Shown: piece by piece, positions 26,100-36,323 of the stretch | Position numbering within the stretch: the stretch's first letter is position 1 | How the letters are laid out: every line of letters starts with the position of its first letter | NCBI RefSeq assembly: GCF_003205195.1 | Contig: NZ_QJRY01000006.1 | Coordinates: 298,268 to 362,267 of the forward strand | Length of the DNA: 64,000 nucleotides | Origin: Peteryoungia wuzhouensis | Lineage (GTDB): Bacteria > Pseudomonadota > Alphaproteobacteria > Rhizobiales > Rhizobiaceae | Reading direction: 5' to 3' | The notes under the pieces: generated by a model | The model's input: the letters and a program-made list of their open reading frames with translations, nothing else | Databases searched by the model: none | Told to the model about the DNA's origin: nothing | Position numbers and translations under genes: made by a program

Positions 26100-27272
26100 T
26101 CAGTCGTTTGCGGTCTGGTTCTGCGTTGAAGGCAGAAGGACAGCCGCAGTCTGGGATGTCGGTGTCATAGGCAGGGCGCTGCTCTGTCCGGCCGGCGCCA
26201 TCTTCTGGGTCGTGCCCGGCTGGTAGGTGCTGTAATCCGGAACGGCTGTCGGGCCCTTCTTGGTCAATGCATCCACATAGTCTTGCAGCATGGAAACCCC
26301 ATAGAGCGGTTTCTGCACGCCGGCGTGGCAGGTTGCACACCCGACCTTGAAGACATCACCTTCCGGACCTTTGCGGGCATCCGGGAAGACAGGCGTCAGA
26401 CCAGCCAGGTAGTTGGCGTTGATATCACGCACCATGCGGATGCCATGCCAGGCGGTGACGCGCTGCGGGGGACTTTCATCCCAGGCATTGAAGGCGCGGG
26501 TGTTGTGGCAGGTGGTGCAGTTGACGCCAAGCGATTCCGACATGTGGACCATCAGCGACCACGTCGCTTCCGTTTCCTTGGTGCCGGCCGGATTGGTGCC
26601 GGTGGGCAGGGCGGTCGTCGAATGGACGCGGATCGGCTTCGCATCGAGCAGGTAGTCTTTGAGAACGTTTTGCGGCAGCGAAGTGCCGCCACCAAACTTG
26701 GCCACCACGTTCTGGCCCTGGCGGTTCTGCGTCATGTTGCCGGCGGGCTTGGGCTCAACGTCCTCGTACCAATAGTTGGTGGGGATGCTCTGGCCGCGAT
26801 GACAGGTGTAGCAGGTGGCGCCGACCTGGCCGACATGGGCCTTCCAGTCGACATTGATGGCCTGGGTCATCTGGATCATACGGCGAGCGACGACCTTCTG
26901 ATACAGCTCGTCGGATGCAAGATTTTCCGGGTTGTGGCAGTAGTTGCAGCCGGCCTCCGGCGCCACCCATTCCGTGATCGAGGCCATGAACTGGTTGAAC
27001 TGGTCATCGGAGAGGTCGCCCAGAACCTGAACGTTTTCGTAGAGGTCACGCGCCTTGTCACCCGCAGGATCTGCCTGCCAGGGTGCCGGCGGCACGACGT
27101 TTGCCGCCTTGAGGGCTTCCTGTTTTTCGACATCCCGATGGATGTACATGCCTGTGCCGCGCGACCCGATCTGTGTGGTCTCGACGGGTGGCGCATCCCA
27201 GCCGGCGCCGACGAAACTTGCGATCGTCAGCAGGGAGCCGGCGGAGACGGCGAAGGGAATCCAGAGTTTCAT
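26100..27272 (-). CDS. pufC: Reaction centre tetraheme cytochrome c subunit
   Basis: PufC re-reduces the photo-oxidised special pair. The 390-residue protein has four CXXCH heme sites at about 109-113, 154-158, 252-256 and 312-316, and upstream methionines suitable as axial ligands. The N-terminus is a hydrophobic helix (about 5-23) with no nearby lipobox cysteine, so it is probably anchored by this helix rather than by lipid. The start was placed at the ATG after GGAGAAGG; the longer open frame is an overlap with pufM. It is the last gene of bchCXYZ-pufQBALMC. Confidence 0.97.
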   Translation of the reverse strand: MKLWIPFAVSAGSLLTIASFVGAGWDAPPVETTQIGSRGTGMYIHRDVEKQEALKAANVVPPAPWQADPAGDKARDLYENVQVLGDLSDDQFNQFMASITEWVAPEAGCNYCHNPENLASDELYQKVVARRMIQMTQAINVDWKAHVGQVGATCYTCHRGQSIPTNYWYEDVEPKPAGNMTQNRQGQNVVAKFGGGTSLPQNVLKDYLLDAKPIRVHSTTALPTGTNPAGTKETEATWSLMVHMSESLGVNCTTCHNTRAFNAWDESPPQRVTAWHGIRMVRDINANYLAGLTPVFPDARKGPEGDVFKVGCATCHAGVQKPLYGVSMLQDYVDALTKKGPTAVPDYSTYQPGTTQKMAPAGQSSALPMTPTSQTAAVLLPSTQNQTAND

Positions 27273-27283
27273 CGTCCTTCTCC

Positions 27284-28249
27284 TTAAAGCGCCGGGTCGA
27301 CGACACCGGGAAAGCCCGGCAGCGGGGAGACGATCCCGTGATTGATGCCCCAGAGGTACCAGTTGTCGACGACGGTGCCTGTGAGCAGGATGCCGATGCC
27401 GCCGGTGATGGGGGTGAGGATGGCGAACCACCAGGCCCAGCGGTGAACGGACTCCATCGTGGCATTGAAGCCCATGGTCCAGCGCCAGAAGAGGGCCGCG
27501 CGCTCGGAGGCCGTGCCGCGATCGGTAATCTGTTCGAGTTCCCGTTCACCGCCATACTTGCCGACGGCCAGGATCGTCGCGCCATGCATCGCAAACAGCA
27601 GGACCGAGCCGTAGAGGAAGACGATCGAGAGGCAGTGGAAGGGATTGTAGTAGAGATTGCCGTAGCGGATCGAGAAGGCGGCGGTCCAGTCGAGGTGCGG
27701 GAAGATGCCGAAAGGCACGGCTTCCGAGAAATTGCCCATCAGCAGCGGACGGATGAAGCCGAGTACCAGGAAGAGCCAGATCGCGGCCGCGAAGGCCCAG
27801 GCCACATGGGTGCCCATTTCCAGCTGGCGGGCACGTCGGTAAACACGAACCCACCAAAGGAGAACGGAGGTTGTCAGGAAGAAGCCCGCGATCAACCACC
27901 AGCCTCCTTCGGCCAGTGGTGGGAGTATCTTGAGGCCGTATTTTGCTGGTGGCGGCTCAAGCCCCAGCCAGAACAGCTGACGGATGAACTGGATCGGATC
28001 CCAGCCGACCGAGGCCAGCATGTTGAGGCCGATGATCTCGAATGCGATGAAGCCGAAGACCAGCGACAGCGTGCCGAGGTAACCGAGATAGATGGGTCCG
28101 ATCTGGGCGTTGCCGATCATTCCGAACAGGTGGACGAGAAAAGGTTTCCCGGCGCGCGGGCTGTCACCCGTCGGAAGCGGCATGCCCTCTTCCAGGGGGC
28201 CGCGGACCTGTATGGGCGTGATGATGTTTTGATACTGCGCTAAGAACAT
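27284..28249 (-). CDS. pufM: Reaction centre subunit M
   Basis: PufM is one of the two core membrane subunits that bind the special pair and quinone QA. The 321-residue protein has five membrane helices and the conserved pigment- and iron-ligand histidines in [14 protein letters not shown] and [19 protein letters not shown] precedes the ATG just after the pufL stop. Confidence 0.98.
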   Translation of the reverse strand: MFLAQYQNIITPIQVRGPLEEGMPLPTGDSPRAGKPFLVHLFGMIGNAQIGPIYLGYLGTLSLVFGFIAFEIIGLNMLASVGWDPIQFIRQLFWLGLEPPPAKYGLKILPPLAEGGWWLIAGFFLTTSVLLWWVRVYRRARQLEMGTHVAWAFAAAIWLFLVLGFIRPLLMGNFSEAVPFGIFPHLDWTAAFSIRYGNLYYNPFHCLSIVFLYGSVLLFAMHGATILAVGKYGGERELEQITDRGTASERAALFWRWTMGFNATMESVHRWAWWFAILTPITGGIGILLTGTVVDNWYLWGINHGIVSPLPGFPGVVDPAL

Positions 28250-28262
28250 GATCCGGTCCCCC

Positions 28263-29108
28263 TCAGTTCCAGATTGGCAGCTGAAGCCACCAGTTCCACC
28301 ATTGCGGCCAGCCCTGGTTCCAGAACGGTCCGCTGATGATGATGCAGACGGCGCTCCAGAAGCCCGCGTTCAGCGCCAGAATCAGGCCGAGGCGGTGGAT
28401 GCCCAGCGTGCCGATCGAGTAGCCGATGATGTCGCGGAAGAATGTGTCTTCGTATTCGGGCGTCTTCACTTCGGCCCGCTTGCCGGCTTCCGTGATCGAA
28501 GTGCCCGGATTGGCAGCCGACAGGATCAGGCCGCCATGCAGGGACAGCGCGAGCGTCGTGGTGAAGAAGAAGGTCACCGCGATCATATGCGCCGGATTGT
28601 AGTGGAAGTGCAGATATTGGTAACCGACGTTCGAGACCCAGTCGAGGTGGCTGAAGATGCCATAAGGAAAGCCATGACCCCAGGCGCCGAGCAGCAACGG
28701 CCGGAAAACGACCAGCGTCGTATAGGCTAAAATCGCGAACGAAAAGGCAAAAGGTACATGGTAGCCGATGCCGAGCTTGCGGCAGATTTCGACCTCGCGC
28801 AGCGCCCAAGAGATAAAGGCGCCAAGGGCGCACATGGTGACGATCTGCCAGAGGCCGCCTTCCTTCAGCGGCGCAAGAGCCAGGCCGTAGGACAGATCAG
28901 GTGGCGCGATCGAGATGCGCCAGATGTTCCAGGTCGGACCGATGGCCGCGCCATAGATCAATAGCGCGGTGCCGAGTGTGGCGAAAAAGGCCGTCGTGAC
29001 ACCGAAGAAGCCGACATAAAACGGCCCTACCCAGAAATCGAAGAGATCGCCTCCGAGCAGCGTCCCGCCTCGTACGCGATATTTGCGTTCAAAACTCAGC
29101 AGCGCCAT
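28263..29108 (-). CDS. pufL: Reaction centre subunit L
   Basis: PufL binds the special pair, accessory pigments and QB with PufM. The 281-residue protein has five membrane helices, with the conserved [16 protein letters not shown] and LSLHGGLIL histidine segments. GGAGG precedes the ATG. A strong hairpin lies between pufA and pufL. Confidence 0.98.
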   Translation of the reverse strand: MALLSFERKYRVRGGTLLGGDLFDFWVGPFYVGFFGVTTAFFATLGTALLIYGAAIGPTWNIWRISIAPPDLSYGLALAPLKEGGLWQIVTMCALGAFISWALREVEICRKLGIGYHVPFAFSFAILAYTTLVVFRPLLLGAWGHGFPYGIFSHLDWVSNVGYQYLHFHYNPAHMIAVTFFFTTTLALSLHGGLILSAANPGTSITEAGKRAEVKTPEYEDTFFRDIIGYSIGTLGIHRLGLILALNAGFWSAVCIIISGPFWNQGWPQWWNWWLQLPIWN

Positions 29109-29162
29109 GTTCGTTTCCTCCAGAGGTGATCAGCCAGGCGGCGTTGTCGGGTCATGCCGTTT

Positions 29163-29196
29163 GGCGGCGGGCGAGACTGAGGTGCCGCCCGCTGCC
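29163..29196 (-). promoter_or_regulatory. Intercistronic hairpin between pufA and pufL
   Basis: Arms 29163-29173 and 29186-29196 pair at ten of eleven positions with a 12-base loop and no following U-tract. In Rhodobacter, hairpins here protect the pufBA mRNA and raise antenna over reaction-centre expression; the same role is inferred. Confidence 0.65.
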
Positions 29197-29207
29197 GTCT
29201 TGGTTCT

Positions 29208-29405
29208 TCAGCCGATGAGCCGGAGTTCCACGCCTTCAGAGAGGGAATGCTCCAGGGAGCTGGTCTTGAGGGGCTTGCCCTCCAGCCAGTTGAAACGTTC
29301 CGTGCTCAGCAGGATGAAGTGGATCAGGATCGCAAGCGTGAACAGGAATACAGACAGTGCAACCAGCGCCTTGCGCGGGTCGAACATAAGCCAGATTCTC
29401 CACAT
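29208..29405 (-). CDS. pufA: Light-harvesting 1 alpha polypeptide
   Basis: The LH1 alpha chain binds bacteriochlorophyll in the ring around the reaction centre. The 65-residue peptide starts [14 protein letters not shown], has one membrane helix (about 12-38), and the ligand histidine is His29 in [20 protein letters not shown] precedes the ATG. It follows pufB by twelve bases. Confidence 0.96.
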   Translation of the reverse strand: MWRIWLMFDPRKALVALSVFLFTLAILIHFILLSTERFNWLEGKPLKTSSLEHSLSEGVELRLIG

Positions 29406-29417
29406 ATCGCTTCCTCC

Positions 29418-29639
29418 TCAGGTCAACATCGGCAGAAGCGTGAGAGCCGACTGGCTAACGCTCTCGAGAGAGCTGTAGCCTTCCGGACCCGGGATCCAGG
29501 GACGCCACATCCAGACCAAGATATGCGCGACGATGGCAATCGCCGTGAATATCATGAAGCCTTGGATGAAGAATCCATGGACCTCGCGCGCTTCGCTTTC
29601 GGTCAGACCCGAAAGTGAAACATTTGATGTCTCTGCCAT
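29418..29639 (-). CDS. pufB: Light-harvesting 1 beta polypeptide
   Basis: The LH1 beta chain pairs with PufA. The 73-residue peptide has the two conserved histidines in EVHGFFIQ and [12 protein letters not shown], with one membrane helix. The ATG used here has AGGAGG nine bases upstream; a GTG codon three codons earlier is part of that ribosome site. A C-terminal extension of about 25 residues after the RPW motif is longer than in Rhodobacter PufB. Confidence 0.96.
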   Translation of the reverse strand: MAETSNVSLSGLTESEAREVHGFFIQGFMIFTAIAIVAHILVWMWRPWIPGPEGYSSLESVSQSALTLLPMLT

Positions 29640-29664
29640 CAAATTCACCTCCTAGTCTCGAACA

Positions 29665-29681
29665 CCGCGGCGCCCCCGCGG
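29665..29681 (-). promoter_or_regulatory. Hairpin in the pufB leader
   Basis: CCGCGG-GGGCG-CCGCGG on the minus strand forms a six-pair GC hairpin upstream of the pufB ribosome site. Such 5' structures can stabilise processed puf mRNA. No U-tract follows, so termination is unlikely. Confidence 0.45.
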
Positions 29682-29754
29682 CGGGGTTTCGGAAGGCCGT
29701 GTGAAGGACCTGCCGGGTTCTGCCGATGTCGAGAACACCGGCAAAGGGATCGGG

Positions 29755-29988
29755 TCACGCGTGGAAGGCGTAACCGGCAGCTGCATAGGCCGCAGAACGG
29801 GCTTCGGCGAAAACGGATTGTGTCGGACGCTGGCTCGCATCTTCGGCATGGCCCGCAAGCCGAGACGCCACCGCCGCAAACAGGCAGAGCGGATAAATCA
29901 GCAGATACAGACGCCGCATGTTCTGGCGCTCGGACTGGCGGTCGCGGGTTCGACGCATGTCGTGGTCGGATCGGGTTGCAGTGATCAT
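29755..29988 (-). CDS. pufQ: PufQ family bacteriochlorophyll-related protein
   Basis: PufQ is a small membrane protein between bchZ and pufB that stimulates bacteriochlorophyll production in Rhodobacter. The 77-residue product has one membrane helix (LYLLIYPLCLFAAVASRL) and ends SVFAEARSAAYAAAGYAF, typical of PufQ. GGAGGTG precedes the ATG; an upstream start would add eight residues. Confidence 0.87.
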   Translation of the reverse strand: MITATRSDHDMRRTRDRQSERQNMRRLYLLIYPLCLFAAVASRLAGHAEDASQRPTQSVFAEARSAAYAAAGYAFHA

Positions 29989-30030
29989 GGCTTCACCTCC
30001 AGTGGTCCCCAAGGGGTCTCGTTCCGGCGT

Positions 30031-31482
30031 TCATGCGTAGGCTCCCTCTAGGCGAGCGGCCGTTTCGACATGATGCCGGGTGACTTCGTGGTTTTCGGCC
30101 CGCCGCGCTTCGCGTTCTGCTGCTTCGCGGAGCCGTTTGGCGGCCGAGATGCGAACGAGGACGGGCTCGTTGCCGATGAAGGATTCAAGTGAGGCCTGGG
30201 CATCGGATTGCCAGGCCATGTCGCTGCGTGGACGCGCTGTCGTTGCTTCGATCGCGTCGAGCTCTCCGGCACGCGGCAGGATGTCGAACAGCATGTCGAA
30301 AAGCGCATTGCAGACTTCCTGGATCAACCAGGCCGCCCCCGAATAACCCATGACCGGCGTGCCCGGGTGGCGGCGGACGATGGCACCGGGATAGGAGAGC
30401 TGCACGAACTTGCCGCGGGCACCGCGCTCGGCCATGTACATGCGCTCGTTGAACGAGCCGAACATGATCATCGGCGGCTTCTTGGTGGTCAGTTCTGCGA
30501 CCTCAATGTTGTCGGTCTTGGAGCCCGCCTTGCGCGGGATGGCGAAGTTGCAGGGCAGGCCCATTTCCTCTTCGAGGAAATTGCGGATGCCGCGCACATA
30601 GGTCTCGTTGGCGACGATCGCGAAGCTCGCGGTCGCGAAGAAGTCCTGGGTGACCGAGCGCCAGAGATCCCAGAGCGGCTTCAGCGTCGTGTGCTTTTCC
30701 TTGAGGATGAAGGGCTCCGGATCGAGACCCAGCATGCCGCCGAGTTCGCGCAGGAACGCGGTCGTCGAATGGATGCCGATCGGCGCCTGCAGATAGGGGC
30801 GGTCGAGTGTCTCGCAGAGAAGGCGGCCGAACTCGCGATAGAGGCAGATGTTGGCATCGGCATCGGCAAGCTTGCGCACATCTTCGAGATGGCTGCCGAG
30901 CGGAAAGACCATGTTGATCTCGGCACCCAGCCCCTCGACAAGACGACGGATCTCGGCGAGGTCAGACGGCATGTTGTAGGTGCCGTAGATCGGGCCGATG
31001 ATGTTGACGCGAGGCTTGGCACCTTCCGGCCGGCGGCGCGGTGCAGGCACCTTGCCGCCCTTCGGACCGAATTCGGTCCAGAGCCATTTCAGTGCGCGGT
31101 CGGCGCTCTGCCACTGGTCTTCGTCGATGGTGCGCGGCAGGAAGCGAACGATGTTCGAGCCTTCAGGCGTCACGCCACCGCCAATCATTTCGGCGATCGA
31201 GCCGGTGACGACGACGGCGGGCAGGTCGGGATCGAGCGCGAGACGGGCTCGCTTCATCGCGCCTTCCGTCCCGTGCTGACCAAGTTCGTCTTCCGAGAGG
31301 CCGGAGACGACGATCGGCAGCTCGTGCGGGGGCAGGGCATCCGTGTAATGGAGGACTGAGGTGACCGGCAGGTTCTCGCAGCCCACCGGGCCGTCGATGA
31401 TCACCTGGAGACCCTTGATCGCGGTGAAGGCATAGACGCTGCCCCAGTAACCGCCGGCTCTGTCGTGGTCGAGGATCAGCAT
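30031..31482 (-). CDS. bchZ: Chlorophyllide a reductase subunit Z
   Basis: BchZ with BchY forms the nitrogenase-like catalytic component that reduces ring B of chlorophyllide a. The 483-residue protein begins [21 protein letters not shown] and has the conserved [26 protein letters not shown] segment with its cysteine. The ATG lies within the last seven bases of bchY. The longer open frame runs out of frame inside bchY and was not used. Confidence 0.97.
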   Translation of the reverse strand: MLILDHDRAGGYWGSVYAFTAIKGLQVIIDGPVGCENLPVTSVLHYTDALPPHELPIVVSGLSEDELGQHGTEGAMKRARLALDPDLPAVVVTGSIAEMIGGGVTPEGSNIVRFLPRTIDEDQWQSADRALKWLWTEFGPKGGKVPAPRRRPEGAKPRVNIIGPIYGTYNMPSDLAEIRRLVEGLGAEINMVFPLGSHLEDVRKLADADANICLYREFGRLLCETLDRPYLQAPIGIHSTTAFLRELGGMLGLDPEPFILKEKHTTLKPLWDLWRSVTQDFFATASFAIVANETYVRGIRNFLEEEMGLPCNFAIPRKAGSKTDNIEVAELTTKKPPMIMFGSFNERMYMAERGARGKFVQLSYPGAIVRRHPGTPVMGYSGAAWLIQEVCNALFDMLFDILPRAGELDAIEATTARPRSDMAWQSDAQASLESFIGNEPVLVRISAAKRLREAAEREARRAENHEVTRHHVETAARLEGAYA

Positions 31483-33053
31483 CCGACGCTCTCCCCATTG
31501 TCGACAGCATTGCGGGACTGCTTGACCTTGGCAGCGAACTTCTTGCGATAGGCGCTGCGGTCTTCCGGCACGTCTTCCCAGATGCCGGCGCCATCGCCCG
31601 TGCCGACGCCTTCGAAGAAGGCGTTCATGGCGAGGAAGCGGTCCTTGTTGCCGATGGCGGCATTGATCACGGCCGGCAATGAGGCAACACCGGCCGGGCC
31701 CATTAGGGGTCGAGCGGAAATCAGATTGGTGAAGTAGAGGGCAGGCGTGGCACTCTCCTTCGCCTTCTGCACGACGGGTGTCGTGCCGATGGCAAGGTCC
31801 GGCTTGAACTCCTGGAAGGCCGCGAGATCCTGCTCCAGCGAGGCGCGGAAGCGCAGCTCCACGCCGTGGGCTGAAAGCCATTCGGCATCCTGGCTGTTGT
31901 AGGGTGTCTTCGGACAGGCTGTGCCGACATAGCGGAGGTCGGCGCCGAGTTCGACGAGCAGGCGGGCAACCAGCAGTTCCGAACCTTCGTAGCCGGAGAG
32001 CGTGATGCGGCCATTGATCCGGTGTTCGGCCAGGGCAGCCTTGATGGCGCCACGCATGGCGTTGCGGCTGATATTGGTTTTCTCCGGGGCGATGCCACAG
32101 CTGTCGCCGATGGCCTTCAGCCAGGCATCTGTGCCGTCGACGCCGACGGGGGCCGAGCCAACGATCGGGCGGCCAGCCGCGTGGAATTCACGGATGCTGG
32201 CGGTATAGAAGGGGTGGATTGCCGCAACGACGGCACAGTCGAGAGCAGAATAAAGCTCGCGCCATTCGCGTACGGGAACGGTCGGGCCAGCGGCCAGGCC
32301 CATAGGTTCCAGCATGCCGCCAATGACAACGGGATCGACCGGAAACATCTCGCCGAGCAGGGTGACGGTCGGTCTGTCCTTCAAGCCGCCGCGCGGGCGC
32401 TGGACCGGGCCTTCGCCGATCTCCTGGCGGGCATAGGCGAGCATTGCGCCGGACAGAACGTCCTTGGCTTCCGCGTGTGTCGGGACACCAAAACCCGGGA
32501 CGTCGATGCCGACGATGCGCACGCCATCGATTTCGTGGGGCAGCATTTTCAGAGGAATACCGGAGGCTGTGGGAACGCAGAGGTTGGTGACCACAACAGC
32601 ATCGAACTTCGCCGGATCCGCCATCTGGTGCACGGCCTCGACGATGTCTTCGTAGAGCTTGCCGGTGACCAGAGTTTCCGAGCTGAACGGCACGTAGCCG
32701 ACCGAGCGCTTGGCGCCGTAGAAATGCGAGGTGAAGGTCAGGCCGTAGACGCAGCAGGCCGAACCCGAAAGGATCGTGGCGACACGGCGCATGCGCAGGC
32801 CGACGCGTAGCGAGCCGAAGGCCGGGCACATGGATTGCGGCTGATCATGCGGCCCCTTGGGGTAATCCGCCTCGAAGCGGTCCATCAACTCGCCCTGACC
32901 GGCCGCGCGGGCAGCCGCCTTGGAAAGCTCCACACCGCCGTGGCAGCCGATGCCACTGCCGTCTGCACCGTCGCCAAGGACGGCGGCATCGGTGCCGACG
33001 GGTGCGGTCCCGTTGGCATCGTCCGGCTCGAATTCCTTGCGAAGGTCATCCAT
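31476..33053 (-). CDS. bchY: Chlorophyllide a reductase subunit Y
   Basis: BchY binds the 4Fe-4S cluster with BchZ. The product of about 525 residues contains [48 protein letters not shown], whose cysteines match the family cluster ligands. Two starts are possible: the ATG used here, or a GTG nine bases upstream (33062). It follows bchX by about 15 bases. Confidence 0.96.
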   Translation of the reverse strand: MDDLRKEFEPDDANGTAPVGTDAAVLGDGADGSGIGCHGGVELSKAAARAAGQGELMDRFEADYPKGPHDQPQSMCPAFGSLRVGLRMRRVATILSGSACCVYGLTFTSHFYGAKRSVGYVPFSSETLVTGKLYEDIVEAVHQMADPAKFDAVVVTNLCVPTASGIPLKMLPHEIDGVRIVGIDVPGFGVPTHAEAKDVLSGAMLAYARQEIGEGPVQRPRGGLKDRPTVTLLGEMFPVDPVVIGGMLEPMGLAAGPTVPVREWRELYSALDCAVVAAIHPFYTASIREFHAAGRPIVGSAPVGVDGTDAWLKAIGDSCGIAPEKTNISRNAMRGAIKAALAEHRINGRITLSGYEGSELLVARLLVELGADLRYVGTACPKTPYNSQDAEWLSAHGVELRFRASLEQDLAAFQEFKPDLAIGTTPVVQKAKESATPALYFTNLISARPLMGPAGVASLPAVINAAIGNKDRFLAMNAFFEGVGTGDGAGIWEDVPEDRSAYRKKFAAKVKQSRNAVDNGESVGC

Positions 33054-33068
33054 TGTCTTCACCCGATC

Positions 33069-34076
33069 TCACACGTTGTCGTAGACGACTTCCAGCGATG
33101 GCCGTTTCAGCGCGCCCGTGGCGCACATGTCTTCCGGCAGGGCTGGCTGGAGTTTGTAGTCGGCGCCCGTCTCGCTGGCGTCGAAGAGACCAAGCAGGCC
33201 ATCCTGATCGAGCGGTCGGGGGAGAACCGGCGGGGCTTCGGTGAGATTGATCGACAGCGCTTCGAAGAGCGGACCCCACTGCGAGTCATGCGTGCCGATG
33301 ATCTGGTAATTGGCGCTCTTGCGGCGGATATCCTCGTGCTGCGGGATGGATGCGAGCACCGGGATGCCGACGGCTTCGGCAAAGGCCTGGGCCTCGCCCG
33401 TGCCGTCGTCCTTGTTGATGACGAGGCCGGCGACACCGACATTGCCGCCGAGATTGCGGAAGTATTTGACCGCCGAGCAGACATTGTTGGCGACATAGAG
33501 CGACTGCAGGTCGTTCGAGCCGACGACGACGACCTTCTGGCACATGTCGCGGGCGATCGGCAGGCCGAAGCCGCCGCAGACCACGTCGCCGAGGAAGTCG
33601 AGCAGGATGAAATCGAAGTCCCATTCGTGGAACCCGAGTTTCTCCAGCGTTTCGAAGCCGTGAATGATGCCGCGTCCACCGCAGCCACGGCCGACCTCCG
33701 GTCCGCCGAGTTCCATGGCAAAGACGCCGTCGCGCTTGAAGCAGACGTCGGAGATCGACACTTCCTGGCCGGCTTCCTTGCGGCGCGAGGCCGTCTGGAT
33801 GATGGTCGGGCAGGCGCGGCCGCCGAAGAGCAGCGAGGTCGTGTCGCTCTTGGGGTCGCAGCCGATCAGCAGGACCTTCTTGCCGAGCTGGGCCAGCATG
33901 TAGGAGAGATTGGCGAGGGTGAAGCTCTTGCCGATGCCACCCTTGCCATAGATTGCAATGATCTGGGTTTCCTTGGTCACCTTGCCGGTTGCCGGGGTAT
34001 CGGGTTCGATGGCGGCTTCTTCGCGAAGGTTCTCCTGCAGGCGCTCAAGGCCGTCCGGTGCGAGGTCGAGGCTCAT
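33069..34076 (-). CDS. bchX: Chlorophyllide a reductase iron protein
   Basis: BchX is the Fe-protein-like ATPase of chlorophyllide a reductase and supplies electrons to BchYZ. The 335-residue protein has an N-terminal extension, the P-loop GKGGIGKS (about 44-51), and the cluster cysteines in GRGCGGRG and DVVCGGFG. The ATG overlaps the bchC stop as ATGA. Confidence 0.98.
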   Translation of the reverse strand: MSLDLAPDGLERLQENLREEAAIEPDTPATGKVTKETQIIAIYGKGGIGKSFTLANLSYMLAQLGKKVLLIGCDPKSDTTSLLFGGRACPTIIQTASRRKEAGQEVSISDVCFKRDGVFAMELGGPEVGRGCGGRGIIHGFETLEKLGFHEWDFDFILLDFLGDVVCGGFGLPIARDMCQKVVVVGSNDLQSLYVANNVCSAVKYFRNLGGNVGVAGLVINKDDGTGEAQAFAEAVGIPVLASIPQHEDIRRKSANYQIIGTHDSQWGPLFEALSINLTEAPPVLPRPLDQDGLLGLFDASETGADYKLQPALPEDMCATGALKRPSLEVVYDNV

Positions 34077-35011
34077 GCGGCTTTCCTCCAGTCGATGATC
34101 ATTTTCAGACAGTCGGGATCGTTGAATGCTGTCCGATAGGCTGAAGCCGCCTCGGCCGGAGCAGAATGGTGTGTGATCAGGCCCGCGAGTGAGAGGCGGC
34201 CTTCGGCGATGAGTGCCAGTACGGCCTGGACATCGGCCGGCGTGAATTCTGCGGCGATGGCGATCGAGGCTTCCTTCATGAAGGCGGCCGGGAAGGCGAA
34301 ATCCAGACGCACACCATAGAAGCCGGCGAGTACCAGCTCTCCACGGCGGTTGAGGTGGGCAATCGCCTGGTCGACGACGGATGCGTCGCCGCTGGCGTCG
34401 ATGATGACATCATGGCGATCCGTGCCGTCCTGGAGGGGGGCTTCGACGCTGTAGCCGGTTGCACCGTCGCGCCGGGCGGCACGGGTTTCCCAGACGGTCG
34501 GCGCCGGATGTCCGGTTGCGATGACGAAGCGGGCGATGAGGCGGCCGAGCACGCCATGGCCGATGATCAGCGTGGCTGCACGTGATGCGCGACAGACGGC
34601 GTGATGCGCTGTCGCGGCCAGCGCCAGGAGGGCCGCTTCCTCTGCATTGTGAAACTGTGTCCTGACGGTGCGGGCACCGGGAACGACCAGTCTTTCGGCG
34701 CTGGCGCCAAACAGCCCGGCTGCGTCTTCATAACAATTGGCGCCTGGCACGAAAACCTGATCGCCGACCGAACGCCCGGAGGTCGGGCCGGCTTCGACGA
34801 CCGTGCCGACGGTTTCGTAACCCGGGACAAGCGGATAGCGCATGCCGGGGAATGCCGGCATCGTGCCTTCGTAGAGCATCTTCTCGGTGCCGCTGGAGAC
34901 GCCGCTGAAGCGCGATTCCACAACCACGTCCGACGCCTCGGGCGTATTGAGCGCCAATCGCCTGACGGTGAGCGTTCCCGGTTTTTCGAAGACGATGGCT
35001 GCGCTGCACAT
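34073..35011 (-). CDS. bchC: Bacteriochlorophyllide a dehydrogenase
   Basis: BchC oxidises the C3 hydroxyethyl group to acetyl in bacteriochlorophyllide a, using NAD. The 312-residue medium-chain dehydrogenase-like protein has VPGYETVGTVVEAG and the nucleotide-binding LIIGHGVLGRLIARF. The ATG follows GGGGAGGG; an upstream GTG adds seven residues. It heads the bchCXYZ-puf superoperon, under two PpsR-type operators. Confidence 0.96.
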   Translation of the reverse strand: MCSAAIVFEKPGTLTVRRLALNTPEASDVVVESRFSGVSSGTEKMLYEGTMPAFPGMRYPLVPGYETVGTVVEAGPTSGRSVGDQVFVPGANCYEDAAGLFGASAERLVVPGARTVRTQFHNAEEAALLALAATAHHAVCRASRAATLIIGHGVLGRLIARFVIATGHPAPTVWETRAARRDGATGYSVEAPLQDGTDRHDVIIDASGDASVVDQAIAHLNRRGELVLAGFYGVRLDFAFPAAFMKEASIAIAAEFTPADVQAVLALIAEGRLSLAGLITHHSAPAEAASAYRTAFNDPDCLKMIIDWRKAA

Positions 35012-35052
35012 TGTCGTGCCCTCCCCGGACACGGGATGCCTTTTGCTCCCAG

Positions 35053-35096
35053 TGTCATCTTAAGATTACGTTGCAAAGTGTCAATCTATATTTACA
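35053..35096. promoter_or_regulatory. Tandem PpsR/CrtJ operators upstream of bchC
   Basis: Two sites, TGTCATCTTAAGATTACG (35053-35070, one outer base off) and TGTCAATCTATATTTACA (35079-35096, full TGT-N12-ACA), are separated by exactly eight bases, the spacing described for CrtJ at bchC. Read toward bchC, TTGACA and a TAAGAT 16 bases on lie inside the two sites, so the repressor would cover both -35 and -10. Confidence 0.75.
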
Positions 35097-35122
35097 CAAA
35101 GCGATGCGCAGAACACTGGACG

Positions 35123-36319
35123 TCACCGGGTCGCGATGACTAAACCTGCCAGAAGGGCGTTGGTGGTGGGCACCATCCTTGCATCGCGAAATCCGCTACG
35201 CGCCAGAAGATCGATGATTTCCCGGCCTTCCCGGCAGCGACCGGACCCCATCGCGGCGAAATAGGTGCTGAAATAAATGGCTGCGAGATTGGCGCCCTCG
35301 CTGTCGCCGGCCATGGCTTCCGCAACAACAAGCCGGGTCCCAGACGCAAGATGTCGGTGAATGTTTCGAAGAATCGCCAGCACGCGGTCGTCATCATGGT
35401 CACAAAGAATGCGGACGAGCGTCACGCAGTCATGACCGGCGGGGATGGCATCGACAGTGAAATCGCCCGGATGCAATGTGCATCGGGTGAGCATGCCGCG
35501 TTCCCGCATGTGGCGGGCCGCCAGCCCAGTGACCGCCGGCAGATCGAACAAGGCGAGGTTGACGGACGGATGTCGCTCACCGACAGCGCTCAGAAACGCG
35601 CCTTCGCCACCACCAATATCGAGGATGGATCTGTACTGCCCGAAGTCATGCGAGGCGAGAATGCAGTCGGCGAGCATCGCCTGGCTCTCGCGCATCAGCG
35701 CCGAGTAAGGGGCAGCCTCATCGTTGCCGATCTTGGCGGGATCATTGTCCCGGACATAGGCCCAGTATTGGCGGAGTTCTGTTTCGCCGCGATCGCCTCG
35801 CCAGAAGGCGCCCGCATCAACCAGATCCCGATACAGCATGTCGTGATGCCGGATCATCTCGCGCAGGCCGCGATCTGCGGCGACAACGCTGCCCGCGTCG
35901 GACAGCATCCAGAGATCGGGGCTGGCGCTGATGACGAGATCGAGTCGCCTTGCCTGATCGAGCAGAGCCCGCGTGGCTTCGGGCCCCATGCCGCAGCGCG
36001 TTGCGATTGCGGTCGTGGACAGCGCCTTGCCATCGAGTGCTTCGAAGATCCCGAGTTGCACACAGGCTGACAGGACCTGTGTATGCACAAAGCCGCTCGT
36101 CAGGCGGAAGAGCTGCTTGGCCTTGCGGTTTGCAATCCCGCGCAGGAGAGGAAACCGTGCGACGAAGGCGCGAAAACGTGGCGATGCGATCCGGCGGTTT
36201 CGCCAGAGCCTCGCTTTGATTGCCACAGATCGCAGGATGCCCGGCGTGGGCTGCGCTATGTCCGCTGTCTGAGCGACCGGCGGGCTGGCCCCAAAGCCCC
36301 TTCCGCCGACGGTATCCAT
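35123..36319 (-). CDS. crtF: Hydroxyneurosporene/demethylspheroidene O-methyltransferase
   Basis: CrtF adds a methyl group to the tertiary hydroxyl of carotenoids in the spheroidene/spirilloxanthin pathways, with S-adenosylmethionine. The 398-residue protein has an N-terminal winged-helix dimerisation region and a SAM-binding ILDIGGGEGAFLSAV. The ATG four bases after the crtE stop was chosen over an upstream TTG in the overlap. It is the second gene of crtE-crtF. Confidence 0.95.
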   Translation of the reverse strand: MDTVGGRGFGASPPVAQTADIAQPTPGILRSVAIKARLWRNRRIASPRFRAFVARFPLLRGIANRKAKQLFRLTSGFVHTQVLSACVQLGIFEALDGKALSTTAIATRCGMGPEATRALLDQARRLDLVISASPDLWMLSDAGSVVAADRGLREMIRHHDMLYRDLVDAGAFWRGDRGETELRQYWAYVRDNDPAKIGNDEAAPYSALMRESQAMLADCILASHDFGQYRSILDIGGGEGAFLSAVGERHPSVNLALFDLPAVTGLAARHMRERGMLTRCTLHPGDFTVDAIPAGHDCVTLVRILCDHDDDRVLAILRNIHRHLASGTRLVVAEAMAGDSEGANLAAIYFSTYFAAMGSGRCREGREIIDLLARSGFRDARMVPTTNALLAGLVIATR

Positions 36320-36323
36320 GGCG

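Noticed and set aside
30208..31359. Plus-strand open frame of 383 codons opposite bchZ
   Set aside because: Antisense to bchZ, histidine- and arginine-rich shadow composition, no ribosome site or homology.
32835..34139. Plus-strand open frame of 434 codons opposite bchX and bchY
   Set aside because: Shadow of two well-supported genes; no family motif.
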